64,000 nucleotides of DNA from Leptidea sinapis (taxonomy: Eukaryota; Arthropoda; Insecta; Lepidoptera; Pieridae): positions 12,438,001-12,502,000 of the forward strand of contig NC_066268.1 in the NCBI RefSeq assembly GCF_905404315.1, given 5' to 3'. The translations under genes and the position numbers were made by a program. Below are positions 31,403 through 43,883 of this stretch, in pieces. Numbering within the stretch: position 1 is the first letter of the stretch; the number at the start of each line of letters is the position of its first letter. The notes under the pieces were generated by a model that was not told where the DNA came from, searched no databases, and saw only the letters and a list, made by a program, of their open reading frames with translations.

Positions 31403-34400
31403 TTTTTTTTTTTTTTTTATGGAATAGGAGGACAAACGAGCGTACAGGTCACCTGGTGTTAAGTGATCACCGCCGCCCACACTCTCCTGCAACACCAGAG
31501 GAATCACAAGAGCGTTGCCGGCCTTTAAGGAAGGTGTACGCGCTTTTCTTGAAGGTACCCATGTCGTATCGTCCCGGAAACACCGCACAAGGAAGCTCAT
31601 TCCACAGCTTCGTGGTACGAGGAAGAAAGCTCCTTGAAAACCGCACTGTGGAGGACCGCCACACATCCAGATGGTGGGGTTGATATCGTAACTTGTGGCG
31701 TGTCGTGCGAAGGTGAAATTCGGCGGCAGGAATCAGGTTGAACAGCTCTTCGGAACACTCCCCGTGATAAATGCGGTAGAAGACACACAATGAAGCGACG
31801 TCTCTACGCAACGCCAAGTGATCCAGCCGTTCATAGAGTACTGGGTCCCCGACAATTCGAGCTGCTCTGCGTTGCACGCGGTCAAATGGATCGAGCTGAT
31901 TCTGGGGTGCGCCAGACCAGAGATGACAGCAATACTCCATGTGAGGCCGGACCTGCGCTTTGTAGAGCGCTAGAATGTGGGCCGGCTTGAAGTATAGCCG
32001 TGCTCTATTTATGACGCCCAGTTTCTTTGAAGCCAGATTGGCTTTGCCCTCCAGATGGCCACGGAATTGGCAATTGCTCGAGATTTCGAGACCCAGTATT
32101 CCGATACTAGGCGAGGCTTTAAGGGAAGTGTTCTCGAAGAGCGGTGATACGGCAAATGGGGTTTTTTTAGTGGTAAACGCGCAAACTTGAGTCTTCTGGG
32201 GGTTAAATTGGACAAGGTTCAACTTACCCCATTCCGCGACCTTCTCGAGAGAGGACTCGATAGAAGACACAAGTTTCACCCGGCACTGGTCGACGTTTTC
32301 CCGAGAGAGACCTGCATGGCCCGTGTATACGGCATCACCAGTGCTGTCGTCTGCATAGCAATGCATGTTGGCGGTGTCCAACATATCATTGATATGCAGA
32401 AGAAACAGCGTGGGAGATAGTACACAGCCTTGGGGCACTCCAGCGTTCACGGGCTTGGGATTCGAGCAATAACCGTCGATAACGACCTGTATGCTGCGCC
32501 CAGTGAGGAAGCTGGAGGTCCACTTGCATAAGCTCTCGGGAAGCCCAAATGATGGAAGTTTTGCGAGCAGCGCCTTGTGCCATACACGATCAAAGGCCTT
32601 CGCTATATCCAGACCAACTGCCAGGCCTTCCCCCTTGCTTTCAATAGCCGCCGCCCATCTGTGTGTTAGGTATACCAGAAGATCGCCAGTCGACCGACCA
32701 TGGCGAAAGCCGTACTGCCGGTCGTTGATCAACTGGTGACCCTCAAGGTATACCAAGAGCTGGCGGTTAATTATGCTCTCCATAATTTTGGAGAGTAGGG
32801 AGGTAATAGCAATAGGCCTGTAGTTTGCCGGATACGAACTGTCTCCTTTTTTTGGGATCGGATGGACAAGGGCTGACTTCCATGAATCAGGGACTACGCC
32901 TTTTGAATAAGAGTGCCGGAATAAACGCGTTAGCACCGGCGTCAACTCAGGGGCACACGTTCTAAGCACGATTGGAGAAATGCCATCCGGCCCGCTCGAC
33001 TTCCTGACGTCCAACGAAAACAGAGCTCGCCTAACAGTTTTCTGTCGGAACTGTACTTCAGGCATGGAGCTCTGACACCGCGGGATGGTCGGCGGTGTTT
33101 TTCCGTTGTCGTCAAGAGTCGAGTTGGAGGAAAAAAGAGTGCACAGGAGATCGGCTTTCTCTTTTGCCGTATGGGCCAGGGTGTCATTCCTCATGTGCAA
33201 CGGCGGCATGGACGGCTGGTTGAAGTTACCAAGAGCAGCTTTCGACAACGACCAGAACTTGCGTGTCCCGGTCGGATAGCTGGAAAGCTGCTCGCCAATT
33301 TTGACGACGTGCTTCGATGTCGCACGGGCGATTTGCCGCTTAAAAAATCTGGAGGCACGGTTATATTTCCTCTTCAGAACTTTGCAGTTCGGATCCTTTG
33401 AGCCCAGCGCCGCAACCCAAGTTCGATACGCCCGTTTTTGCAGTCAGATGCTGCTTTAACTGACGCATCGAACCAGGGCTGTGATCTGCCACCGATCGGT
33501 ACTACAGAGCTTGGTATAAAAATATCCATGCCCTGCAGTATCACATCGGCTACTGCAACGGCGCAGGCACTAGGATCATCCGAAGGGAAACAAACCCTGC
33601 CCCAAGGGTAGAATGCAAAAAAGGAACGCATCCTATCCCAATCTGCTGACTTGTTGTGCCATACGCGGCGGGTCGCTGGTGGTCTGCGACGTTGGCGTCG
33701 GATAGGCACTACACTCCTGACCAGGCAATGGTTGGACGTTCCAAGAGGGGCGTCGACAGAGACCTGGTAACCATCGGGATGTGTAGTCAGCAGAAGATCC
33801 AATAAGGACGGCATGTGGCTATCCACATCCGGGAGCCGCGTTGGCGACTCAACCAATTGGGACAGACCATACGCCAATGCAAAATTATGCACAGATCGCC
33901 CTGCGTAGTCTGTAGTACGTTATCCAAGCCATTCAGCATTGTGCCCGTTGAAATCACCCAAGAGTACGATTTCAGCGGAGGGGATCTGGGCAAGCACGTC
34001 GTCAATTGCCGCTTGAACGCAGCCCATGAGATGATCGGTTTCTGCGTTACCACTATGAGACCTGTAGACACACGCATAGATACGGACGCGGTCCTCTAAA
34101 TCTACGCGGAGCCAGAGAGTAGACAGGTTCCTACCCTCAAAATTGCCGAGACGGCGACAGCAGATATCCTCCCTAACGTGCACACATATAACTTAACTAA
34201 CGTAACGTAACTTTTCCCGGCATGAGGCATGAAATTATGCTCAATTTTGTACCCGGGGTACGTTAAATATGACGTATCGCTAGGTCGAGATATCTGCGTC
34301 TCCGTAAGGAAACACAAGGCCGGCTGCGCCTTCTCAAGGTGGTGGTGGACGACATACGCGGTACTGTGCCCTCCCCAGAATACGAGGGGCAGCCCGAGCG

Positions 34401-34480
34401 CGAATTCTCTTTCAATACCGCTCTCATATTTTCTTGGGGGGGGGGGGGGGAGGGGGTAATGGCCACCGGTCCTCGACACT
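31403..34480 (-). mobile_element. Jockey-like non-LTR retrotransposon, nearly complete ORF2
   Basis: Minus strand. An intact 593-codon frame (33248-31467) holds the reverse transcriptase: KSSGPDGISPIVL, PIPKKGDSSYPANYRPIA, YGFRHGRSTGDLLVYL, GLDIAKAFDRVWH, AGVPQGCVLSPTLF, the catalytic YADDS, and the C-terminal RTTKLWNELPCAVFPGRYD. Upstream frames at 33374-34183 carry endonuclease fragments (VLLGDFNGHNAEW, SNHCLVRSVV), broken by frameshifts. The 3' end is a T-run at 31403-31418. A G-run of about 20 bases at 34436-34456 lies at its 5' side. No ORF1 gag gene was seen. Confidence 0.9.
31467..33248 (-). CDS. Reverse transcriptase of the Jockey-like element
   Basis: An uninterrupted 593-residue frame covering the reverse transcriptase palm and fingers and the C-terminal domain; motifs are given under the element. 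The start is the first Met in the open frame and is arbitrary, because the natural ORF2 begins further upstream in the endonuclease region, which is now frameshifted. It would copy its own RNA at a nicked target site. The intact frame suggests recent insertion. Confidence 0.85.
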   Translation of the reverse strand: MSKAALGNFNQPSMPPLHMRNDTLAHTAKEKADLLCTLFSSNSTLDDNGKTPPTIPRCQSSMPEVQFRQKTVRRALFSLDVRKSSGPDGISPIVLRTCAPELTPVLTRLFRHSYSKGVVPDSWKSALVHPIPKKGDSSYPANYRPIAITSLLSKIMESIINRQLLVYLEGHQLINDRQYGFRHGRSTGDLLVYLTHRWAAAIESKGEGLAVGLDIAKAFDRVWHKALLAKLPSFGLPESLCKWTSSFLTGRSIQVVIDGYCSNPKPVNAGVPQGCVLSPTLFLLHINDMLDTANMHCYADDSTGDAVYTGHAGLSRENVDQCRVKLVSSIESSLEKVAEWGKLNLVQFNPQKTQVCAFTTKKTPFAVSPLFENTSLKASPSIGILGLEISSNCQFRGHLEGKANLASKKLGVINRARLYFKPAHILALYKAQVRPHMEYCCHLWSGAPQNQLDPFDRVQRRAARIVGDPVLYERLDHLALRRDVASLCVFYRIYHGECSEELFNLIPAAEFHLRTTRHKLRYQPHHLDVWRSSTVRFSRSFLPRTTKLWNELPCAVFPGRYDMGTFKKSAYTFLKGRQRSCDSSGVAGECGRR

Positions 34481-34724
34481 AACCTATGCGAAACATAGCA
34501 GCACTAGGCCGCTACTTCACGCCGGTATTCTGTGCGAGTGTGGTAAGTAGCCCGGACGAGTCTGGCCCGATTGTGCTGACGTCATAAGACGGCAGCCCTA
34601 TTCTTTTTACAAAAAAGACTTTTTACTTTTTAAAAAAAGACATGTAGTCTTAATATTGTGAATATAATTATAAGATTTGTTTTGTTTGAATAAAATATAT
34701 AAGTTCACCTAAATAAATCAATTT

Positions 34725-35176
34725 TCTATATATAACACTAGCCGTTCCCGTCCGCTTCACTGGGCAAATTTTAAAAGGAAGGAACGTTGGAATTCGAAAA
34801 ATAAGCAGCCATAAAACATCTAGGATAAATTTCGCATCGAATGGTGGTAGTTTCATCTCGATACGATCAGTGGTTAAGGCGTGATTGAGCCTCAAACCAA
34901 GACCATTTTCATTATATTGGGTAGGATCGGTTTGGGTAGTTCTGAGAATCGGACAACATCTATTTTTCATCGCCCTAAATGTTAAGGGTGGTTTACGAAG
35001 GGTTATTTTAAACGATTTTTTTTTTTTTTTTTTTTTAATTTTTTCCTAAATTTGTTTGATTATGAGTCAGCTTTAAAAAATACATACAACTTCAAATTTT
35101 CACCCATCTACGATCAACAGTTACTTTTGTATCGCGATTTTAATATCGGCAATACAACGTTTGCTGGGTCAGCTAG
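34725..35176 (+). mobile_element. Helitron-like element E (non-autonomous)
   Basis: Ends TTTGCTGGGTCAGCTAG before T. GCTG-GGT-CAGC forms the small 3' hairpin. The left end is approximate. It abuts element F. Confidence 0.7.
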
Positions 35177-35485
35177 TAATACATAAAATTCTCGTGTCAT
35201 GGTGTTAAACATTGAACTCCTCCGAAACGGCTTGACCCATTCTCATGAAATTTTGAGTGCATATTGGGTAGGTCTGAGAATCGGAAAACATCTATTTTTC
35301 ATCCCCCTAAATGTTAAGGGTGGTCCACACGATTTATTTTTTTGACTTTTTTTTTTAAATTTGTTTGATTATTAGTCAGCATTAAAAAATACATACAACT
35401 TCAAATTTTCACCCATCTACGATCAACAGATACTTTTGTATCGCGATTTTAATATCGGTAATACAACGTTTGCTGGGTCAGCTAG
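35177..35485 (+). mobile_element. Helitron-like element F, abutting E
   Basis: Begins TAATACATAAAATTCTCGTG directly after the CTAG of E and ends in the same GCTGGGTCAGCTAG. The last 200 bp are nearly identical to E. Confidence 0.8.
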
Positions 35486-35494
35486 TATATATTA

Positions 35495-35705
35495 CATAGA
35501 TTTCGGAACAAACTGTAAGAAATCTAGTAGCGCGCGCTAGCGTAGGCACTGACACCTACTTTATGCGACCAGGTAAGGGTGATTTAAATTTTGTTTCCTA
35601 AATCTATCATTTTTTTGTTTGAAAATTTCAAAGTTTCATTTAATTATTTTAAATTTTGTTGTGTGTTTATTTAATGTCGCCATTATAGCACCACACTGTA
35701 TATTT
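35495..35705 (-). repeat. Interspersed repeat B (copy 2)
   Basis: Inverted relative to 23485-23745, sharing the GTAAGAAATCTAGTAGCGCG and TTATGCGACCA blocks. Confidence 0.65.
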
Positions 35706-35776
35706 AAGTTAATATTGATATAAAATTTGAGGAGTTTCTCAAAATAATACACACAAATTAAATTTTTATATTTGAC

Positions 35777-36078
35777 AAGCTGACCCAGCAAATGTTGCAT
35801 TGCCGATATTAAAATCGCGATACAAAAGTAACTGTTGATGGGTGAAAATTTGAAGTTGTATTTTTAATGCTGACTCATAATCAAACAAATTTAAAAAAAA
35901 ACATGTAATAAAAAGAAATTTGGCGTGCACCACCCTTAACATTTAGGGGGATGAAAAATAGATATTGTCCGATTCTCAGACCTACCCAATATGCAGTTAA
36001 AATTTCATGAGAATCGGTCAAGCCGTTTCGAAGGAGTTTAACTACAAACACCGCGACATGAGAATTTTATAAATTAGA
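35777..36078 (-). mobile_element. Helitron-like element G (inverted)
   Basis: Reverse-complement member of the E/F family. The 3' end is degenerate (CTTG), and the 5' end TCTAATTTATAAAATTCTC is at 36078. Confidence 0.75.
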
Positions 36079-36109
36079 TTACCCTTTGTCAAATGTCGTG
36101 TAAATTTAA

Positions 36110-36364
36110 AGACGACCCCTATAGCCCAGTGGTTAGTGAGCCTGCCTACTGAGCTAGAGGTCCTGGGATCGAATTCCGGTGCAATCATCTATATGATGAA
36201 TATGAATGTTTGTTTCAGAGTCATGGATGTTTATATGTATTTATGTATGTTTAAGTAAGTATATTGTATTAAATATATCGTTGTCTTGTACCCATAGTAC
36301 AGGCAATACCTAGTTTGGGGTTAGATAATTTGTGTAAGAGTGTGTCAATATTATTATTATTATT
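36110..36364 (+). mobile_element. tRNA-derived SINE, family 1 (copy 3)
   Basis: A decayed head (TATAGCCCAGTGGTTAG) and the same body, ending near a (TTA) run. Confidence 0.75.
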
Positions 36365-36787
36365 TAAATTTGAACAAATTTATTTTTCGATGAAAAATAA
36401 ATTGTTACATTTCGCCAACCAGTAACTAATCTCTTTCCGGAAATCTCCATAACATAAAATTCTTTAGTCATGATTTTTATTGATAACCTATTAACTACAT
36501 TTATTTTTATTTTATTTATTTATTTATACTATTAATCATTTACAGAAAGAATCTTAAAAGCTAACATAGTCCCGCAAAACTGTTTGGACAGTTTGTCTGC
36601 AAGATCAAGTCTCTTTTTTAATATAATTTATATTTTTTAATATAATCGCATTAGCAATTTTACCTAGTTTAGTGTAGATTTTTGATTGTATGTTTCTGCT
36701 GATAAGGCTGTGTACACAAGTTAGTGGAGATTCAGCTTTTCTTGTGCTTTGTTTTTGTTGGAGCTCGCTTGTTTGAATCAATTACAG

Positions 36788-37009
36788 CATAGTTTCTCAA
36801 CCTTATTTTGCTCACCGCCCACTTTGAGAATATGTTTTTTTCTAGTGTATTTTCTGTATTTTTTTGCCTTTTTAGACAATATTTTTTAATCTACCCACGC
36901 CCCGTCTGCGCCATCTCAATGCCCCCTAATTTTCTCTGGGTCTTCTACTGCCCCCCCCAAAGTCTCAAACGCCCGCATGGGGGCGTTATCGCCCACGTTA
37001 AGAACCTAT
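36788..37009. mobile_element. hAT-type MITE (copy 2)
   Basis: Inverted relative of 11769-11992, with ends CATAGTTTCTCAACC and AAGAACCTAT. It is flanked by the exact 8-bp duplication AATTACAG (36780-36787 and 37010-37017). Confidence 0.9.
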
Positions 37010-37017
37010 AATTACAG

Positions 37018-39508
37018 TAACAGTTATTAAACTTATAAAAGCAGTTTATGTCAGTAATCCGGGTCAAGCCAATCCCCAAGTGATTGCGAGAAACCTTCCT
37101 GCTTGCGAAAGTAGGAATATTTTCAATTTGAAATTTTCTGGACCTTTGCGGCCTTTTTAAAATTATACACGGATCCTTAGAACCTAACATAATATCTAAC
37201 TTAAATTTCTCCATTCCAAGATGTTTACCAAGTCAACCGATTAATAAAATATTTTCAAATAATTACTCTAGAACGAATGTGAAACAATACGGTCCTTATA
37301 ATAGAATATCTACAACATTCAGTGATATTAACGATCATGACGTTTACATTTTTCACGACACGTTTAAGTTATTTAGAAATAAAGTTTTAAAAAAAAATAA
37401 CGACCACGGTAGATAATAAATAGTTTGTATTAGATTGTTAATGACTTATTAATTCTTACTTTTATTTTTTGTAATTTCACAATTACCTCTTTATTTATTA
37501 TTTACATTGTATAGTTTCTAGAATTAAGATTTATTACTAAGTTACTTATTTTTTTCATAATTAAAATGTTGAATGTACCTAATTAGAATAACTAACCTAG
37601 AATTAGTATGTAAGTGCAAATAAATTGTAATCTAAATCTTAAATAATAAAAAAAAATAGGCATGTAGTATTGCCAGTCCTAATCACGCCTGACTAGTCTT
37701 TTATTCTTATGAAAGAGATAACGAGTCATCCAGAAATTACGTCAAACAAGGTTATGTTTTTTTAAATCCCTTCCCTTGTCCTAGTCACAGGTGGACACAC
37801 TTTTAAAAACCTTTTGCCTCCTCTTGTTGTGATCGCACATTATTTAAATGTGTTTTTATAAGTAGGAATAAAATACATAGCTATTTCCTAAATTTTTCTT
37901 TACATGATGCAGCGAGCGGGTACGAGTATTGACGACTTAAGCCTACGTAAGTCTTATAAGCCAGTAAAGTAGCCTTTAATTGATCAACCTCGCAATAAAT
38001 TTCCTTAATTAACTTTACGCCCGGTAGTTAAACAAAGCCAAAGATATTATATTTACGTAAAATCAACAGATTTCTAGTTAACGTCAATTACAAAAACTAC
38101 AATTCAAATGCACGCTAATTATACAAAAGTTTAAGTATATATATGTTAAATAAATTGCAATTCGGTGAAACAATGCAAGGTTGAACCATAAAATCCATAA
38201 AAAATAACTACTATTATACTATTCAATTGCACATTAAAATATCGTTTACGTAATCTTCAATATTGTAATAAGCCTTCGACGTAAGTTTAATAAAAGATTT
38301 AAATTTATTTATTGATAATTCAGATACACTTTTTGATAATTTATTTGTAAAATTTAATACCATTGCATGCAAAAGAATTGTTTATTTTACAGAGCCTAGT
38401 AAGGGGCACTATAAGGTTGAAGTTGACTTCTTTCAAAAGTGTGGACATTAGATTTTTTTTTACAAAAGTTGTAGAAAATAACTTATCTTTAAAAATGAAT
38501 ACATACATTTTATTGATTAATGTAATATTTATTTTAAGAGTTATCGGCCGAGATAGATATAAACAATATATATATAGAAAAACCGGTTCATCAAATGGGT
38601 CATAAATCGTTAACTGTAAATTTTGCAACAAACTTTACAACAAATAAAAGATGCAAAAGTTTATGTTCTACAATAATGGTTTGAATAACTTTTGCCCAAA
38701 CCTGCATAGTTTCCGAAAAATCGGCCAAAACTTTGTTTCAAGATGGCGCTTGAAGCTCCATCTGGATCTGTCAGCATTTTGTGATTATTTTGCTGAGTAA
38801 ATAACCTAAGTAAATAACCTAAACCTTATAATAAAGATAAATTGTATTGGAAATTTAGTGCAAAGTGACTGTTAGTAGTTAACTATTATTTTTTACTGGC
38901 CGAATATAAATAAGGATTGATTTAGTAATATTAATTCAAATATTGATTTAGACACATACAGTATTTTAGATTTTAGCATGTGACGTCACTAAGCTTTTAA
39001 TTCCCCCTGTCCCTTGTTGCATGTCACAATGTCACGTTTCGTTAGCCCCCTACCTCTTAAAGTGTGACGTTATATCACCGCAGATGAAATTAGAGGACAG
39101 TTTTTCTTATAATAAACAAAATATATCACCATACAATACCTCAATATCACTTCGATTCCACTGCAAATAAGACCACTCTACACATATTGTCAGTAAAACA
39201 CAGTACACTAAATGGCGTTTCTTATCTTCTGTTATTGTTATTTTCATTTAATCGTAAAGAAAGTGGACTGGCAGAGAATATTGGCACGAATGAGATTCAG
39301 TGGACGCTCGCCTGCAATAAACTCTGTGACGTATTACGTGAAGACGCAGGTTTATAAATTCAATGTTGAAATTGACGAGAATAGTCATAATATACATACG
39401 ATTTTACACTAAAATGTTGACTGTATGTTTATAGCAGGTTTGTTTTTCATATTACTCTTCGAGTGAAGACAGACGTACCAAGCAAATTAACCTACATTAT
39501 GACATAGT
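37018..39508. other. Unassigned AT-rich stretch
   Basis: No exon or confidently named repeat. Several short frames (38341-38631, 39212-39412) have no recognisable motif. Confidence 0.3.
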
Positions 39509-39718
39509 TAGACGGATGGCCGTTGGGGCAGTAAAGACCTCGAATGGCGACCATGTACCGGAAGACGCAGTGTCGGTAGGCCCCTCATAAGATGGTCCGA
39601 CGATCTTGTGAAGATCGCCGGAATACGTTGGATGAGGGCAGCGCAGGACCGATCGCCGTGGAAATCTTTGGGGGAGGCCTTTGTCCAGCAGTGGACATCT
39701 TCCGGCTGATGATGATGA
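39509..39718 (+). mobile_element. 3' end of an RTE-type element (copy 2)
   Basis: Close relative of 425-650, with the same GGAAGACGCAGTG...GGCTGATGATGATGA structure. Confidence 0.75.
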
Positions 39719-40689
39719 CATAGTTATTATACCTTGGTATGCCATAAACAATCAAATATTAATGTCATTCTATTCATTTAAGTCATTGTTTTTCAATCGT
39801 ATTTATTTTGCGACCCCATTACTGCTCGTAAAATTCTGTCGATCCCTTGACAGTCACAGAAATAATTTATAATTTAACTATAAAAGATTCCCAAAGTGAT
39901 TTTATGCACAAAGTGTCGACGTGTTTTGGATATAAAGAAAATAAGGATATCCAAAGCCTGGAAAGAGAAGATCTAAAGGTACCATTCGCGACTTCATACC
40001 TTCATACGGTCATGCTATATTTTTTTAAAGTTAAATTTCGAATAAAATCGAATCACCTGCGTTTTTTTTTTAAAAAACGAGAAGGCCTACAGTAGTGATT
40101 TTCGAAAGGAACCTTCTCTGAAAATTGTGAAAAAAAAATTAAGTCTTTTCGTCAAGTCGTTCACGAGATATCCGTACAACGCTGTTTTTTGAATCACAGA
40201 CTAATGGACGTACACGATATTTTTTTTTAAATGAACTTATTTTTATATTAATACGTATTCGAAAATTACTTAAAAATAGTATCAGGATTATTCATTAGTG
40301 TCTCAGCTTTATATTGGTGTGCTTTTTATAATGTGTAAGATTAATAGAAAAAAATTCTTGTGACCTTGACAGGTCGGTTATAAAGCACAATCTTGCCGCT
40401 TCGTGTTCGAGGCGTGCAAAAGTGAAATAGACTTCAAGTAGAACATGATTTGTATTTTAACATGTCAATAATAGCAACACGATTTGAAAATTAAACAAGG
40501 CCCTTCTTTTCACAAAAATTTTGTTTCTATTGGTAGAATGTACCTTGTCTTTTTCCTTCTAGCTTCACGACTCTCCTAGGGGGCGTTACCCACAGATTGA
40601 AAAACACTGATTTAGGTGAAAGAAATGACAATTATGAATGTCTAATGTTGCCTTGCCTGCTTACGATTTACCACAACTTGGCCATTCTT

Positions 40690-40880
40690 TCGATTGGCAT
40701 CATAAAAGTAGGGGTGTTTTTTTTTACATTTAAGTCGGTTCGATACCCAGACGAGGCAAGTCATTTTTAGAAAATCTTTGAATGCAGAATTACTAACTTT
40801 GAAAAATAACATAAATAGCCTATCTTCGATATTTAAGGTACTTTCCCTTCATGTCCCATAACTTTGGGACACCCTGTATA
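40690..40880 (+). repeat. Interspersed repeat D (copy 1)
   Basis: Shares AAGTCGGTTCGAT.CCCAGACGAGGC and GGGACACCCTGTATA with 58200-58397. A TACAGGGTGTCCC end is a common insect DNA-transposon terminus. Confidence 0.6.
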
Positions 40881-40985
40881 TATATTTCTTGTGTGCGTGT
40901 GTAGGTCACTGAACTCCTCCTAGACGGCTGGACCGATTTTTCAAATTTAAGACGTGTGTATCGTCTGACAACGTCTGTCCGGTCC
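40873..40985 (+). mobile_element. Helitron-like fragment (family of 52.7 kb)
   Basis: Contains TTCTTGTGTGCGTGTGTAGG, CTCCTAGACGGCTGGACCGA and ACAACGTCTGTCCGG, as in the element at 52722. It is internally deleted. Confidence 0.6.
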
Positions 40986-40989
40986 CATT

Positions 40990-42560
40990 ATTAATATATA
41001 TAATATGTCTTAAACTACAGAAAGTATATTTTACTTACTATGTTTTAAGATGCACGATTGAATACGGTATTTTTTATGTTTATTCTCAATTTAAATACTT
41101 ATTCTTAATTCTTATTAATATTATTAATTCTAAATTAATATTCTAAAATTAAATTAAGAAATGGTCTTTTTTGACTATTATTATCAATTAAATTCCTAAT
41201 TATAAATCCTATAAGCTATAACTGTAAAGATTAAGAGATTATTGCATATTTCGAGACAATGTGTTCGATGTCCAAGTATTTTCGCGGATCCAAAAATATA
41301 TTTGACAAATTTCAGCCGGGTAAAGAATTACATTTGAATCATTGAATTACAAGGCTTTGAAGTACGAATTGTACGTTTCGTCTTCTATTATCTCCCAAGT
41401 TGACTGGAGCTTGGGCTGTATTTTAATTCCCCTTTAAAAAAATCGGAGACTCAAAACTGCTGTAATGAGGTGACCACTTACGATCAAGAGAGAATAATCT
41501 AGTGTTATGTAAAGGCCACAGTATAGCTGATATCTTTTTTATCATATTATGAATTACTCAAATCATAACACACAATAGAAATATTAATGCAGCATTGATA
41601 AATTATTATACTGTAAATATTGCAGCATTATTGATACATAATTGGAGGTCACAAAGTAAAGTGCAGCACAATTGAATCAATACCTACGAGTAAGCTTTTC
41701 CATGTATCTCTGACTGAAACTTTTAAATATTTGTTATAAGTACAGTTATCTATAATTACCAAAATGATAGAAGATACAATTACAATATCAACTATTATTG
41801 TATCTATGTGACGTAACAATATAACAAAAGTATCATTGCTCTTTGATTTTAAATTTGGAATACGAACTTCTTTCTAATTACAATATTTTATACTATTTAT
41901 ATTTTACTTACCATTATAATTTAAAAACTGCCGCGACGTCCAGATTATTTTAAAATAGAGCGCTCCACAGCCAATCTATGCGAGCTTCTTGGAGCAACTG
42001 CGGACTCGTTGTGTCGTCACTCGGTCAAGGCCACGGTAACTGTGCCAAACAGCCAAAGCGCGACCCTTTGCGCGGGAAATATTCAGGCGAAGTGGCGCGT
42101 TCTATTATGAGACTTGCATTTTTTATTGGAAATGCGGGCGACGAGCGATAAGCGTACATCTACAATTACTGTAACTGTACAAGGAACAATGCAAAATAAT
42201 AATTGCAAGACGATGTTTGTCGTGCTATCAAAATCAGTTAGCGATAAGAATTTATTCCTGATATACTTTCGTTTGGTTACAAGAGATTTGCCTCGGTGGA
42301 ATAAGTAAAGGTCTCTACTACCGCAGCCTTTTAAGTAATTAATACTCACATATTTGAACAGTAAAAAAATTTGGAGACGTGCTCGTTCAAGCATACACCT
42401 CACATTAAGAACAACAACGCAACTCTTGACCGTTCATGCACGGTTGCCTCACCAGGTTCCATCACATGAATCTCTTGCCTGTTTGCCTCCTCTTATATTA
42501 AATAACAGACCTCCGCCGCCACCCTGTTTTTAGTAAGTCGGGCTCAAATAAAAACTCAGC
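40990..42560. other. Unassigned stretch
   Basis: No gene seen. 42420-42540 contains a worn non-LTR tail (TTGCCTGTTTGCCTCCTCTT), as at 58820. Confidence 0.3.
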
Positions 42561-42561
42561 T

Positions 42562-42880
42562 TAGCAGCCTAGCGAAACTCTCTAAAAAGCTATTCACTCG
42601 ATTGTATGAAACGTTTTAACATTGATAGATTGATAGATGAAGGCTATAATCTTGTAAAACACGGAGATAGCCGAAATCCACTACGTTTTAAGCAACTGTC
42701 CGTTTTCAAACTTACTCAGATTATACTTCGTCGCCAATCACCACACTGTTATTGCTACTTTTTCAAACTTATGTCAAATCACTGCACGTTTCATACTAAA
42801 CTAAATTTCAATTTTTACTTAGGCAGTCTCGCCTCTTATTACGTATCTAGTATTTATATCCTCTTTGCAGCTTAGTAGCT
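42562..42880. repeat. Interspersed repeat C (copy 2)
   Basis: Same orientation as 25835-26135. Confidence 0.65.
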
Positions 42881-43082
42881 TTCCCTGTGCCGTATTAATC
42901 CTGGTGTCAGAGGTGCCTACTTTGAACAGATTATTTATGTGTCGAGTATCTTTCAGTAAAGAATTCTAGCTTGAAGGATTCCATTATGGAATTTTGTATT
43001 TTTTTGTAAGCTGTGTTAATTCTGCAAAGAAAATTTATCAATGTAAGTTGTCTCGCCACTAATTACTTTTTTCGAATTTATA

Positions 43083-43405
43083 TTTTTATTTTATGAAAAT
43101 AAGGGACGAGACGAGCGCGGTGTTCAGCTGTTGGTAATTGATACTCCCTGCCGCTTACAATGCAGTGCCGCTTAGGATTAAAGAAAAACCCAAAAGTTCT
43201 GAGCGGCACTACAACTGCGCTCGTCACCTTGAGACATAACATGTCAAGTCTCATTTGCCCAGTAGGTAATTTCACTAGCTACCGCGCCCTTCAGACCAAA
43301 CCATAGTAATGCTTACACATTACTTCTTCACGGCAGAAATAGGCGCCGTTGTGGTACCTACCCACAATCTAGCCGGAATCTGGTGCAATGGAGCCTCCCA
43401 CTGGT
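43083..43405 (-). repeat. Lepidopteran interspersed repeat A (copy 3)
   Basis: Inverted copy, nearly full length, ending in GAGCCTCCCACTGG. Confidence 0.8.
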
Positions 43406-43883
43406 ATAAATCGAAATTATATATTACGTATACACTAGTAAACATTATATTGTGCTATTTTCCCAATGAGCGTGTTTTACATTCTGTGCGACAGTTGAAT
43501 CTGTTTCAGCCTAGCATCCAATAGAGGTTTTATATAATTGGCTGTTTAATAAGTTGAAGCCCGGACAAGTAATGACGTCCGAAGTACCCAGGTACCTGAC
43601 ACTATCTTGTTTTTCCCTAGCAAACACGGGGGGATGTGTGAAGGTTCCTTGCACATCTTTTGCGTGGTTTGGCTTTGGTCCTCCATTTTTTGGAGCTATT
43701 TTATTTAGGATTATATTGAACCCTTTTATGAGTATCAGTGAGGTTGTAGCAGAGTGCTTCTTGATCGCCAGTATCACCTGCATTGGTAGCAGTCAGGGTT
43801 CCATCTACATCAGACAGGCATGAGGTGTATACCGTACAGAGAATTGGTGCAGTACTGACTATTGACCTGCTTTTTGTTGTATA

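Noticed and set aside
39212..39412. 66-codon frame with ILARMRFSGRSP
   Set aside because: No motif, start context or splice evidence; likely chance.
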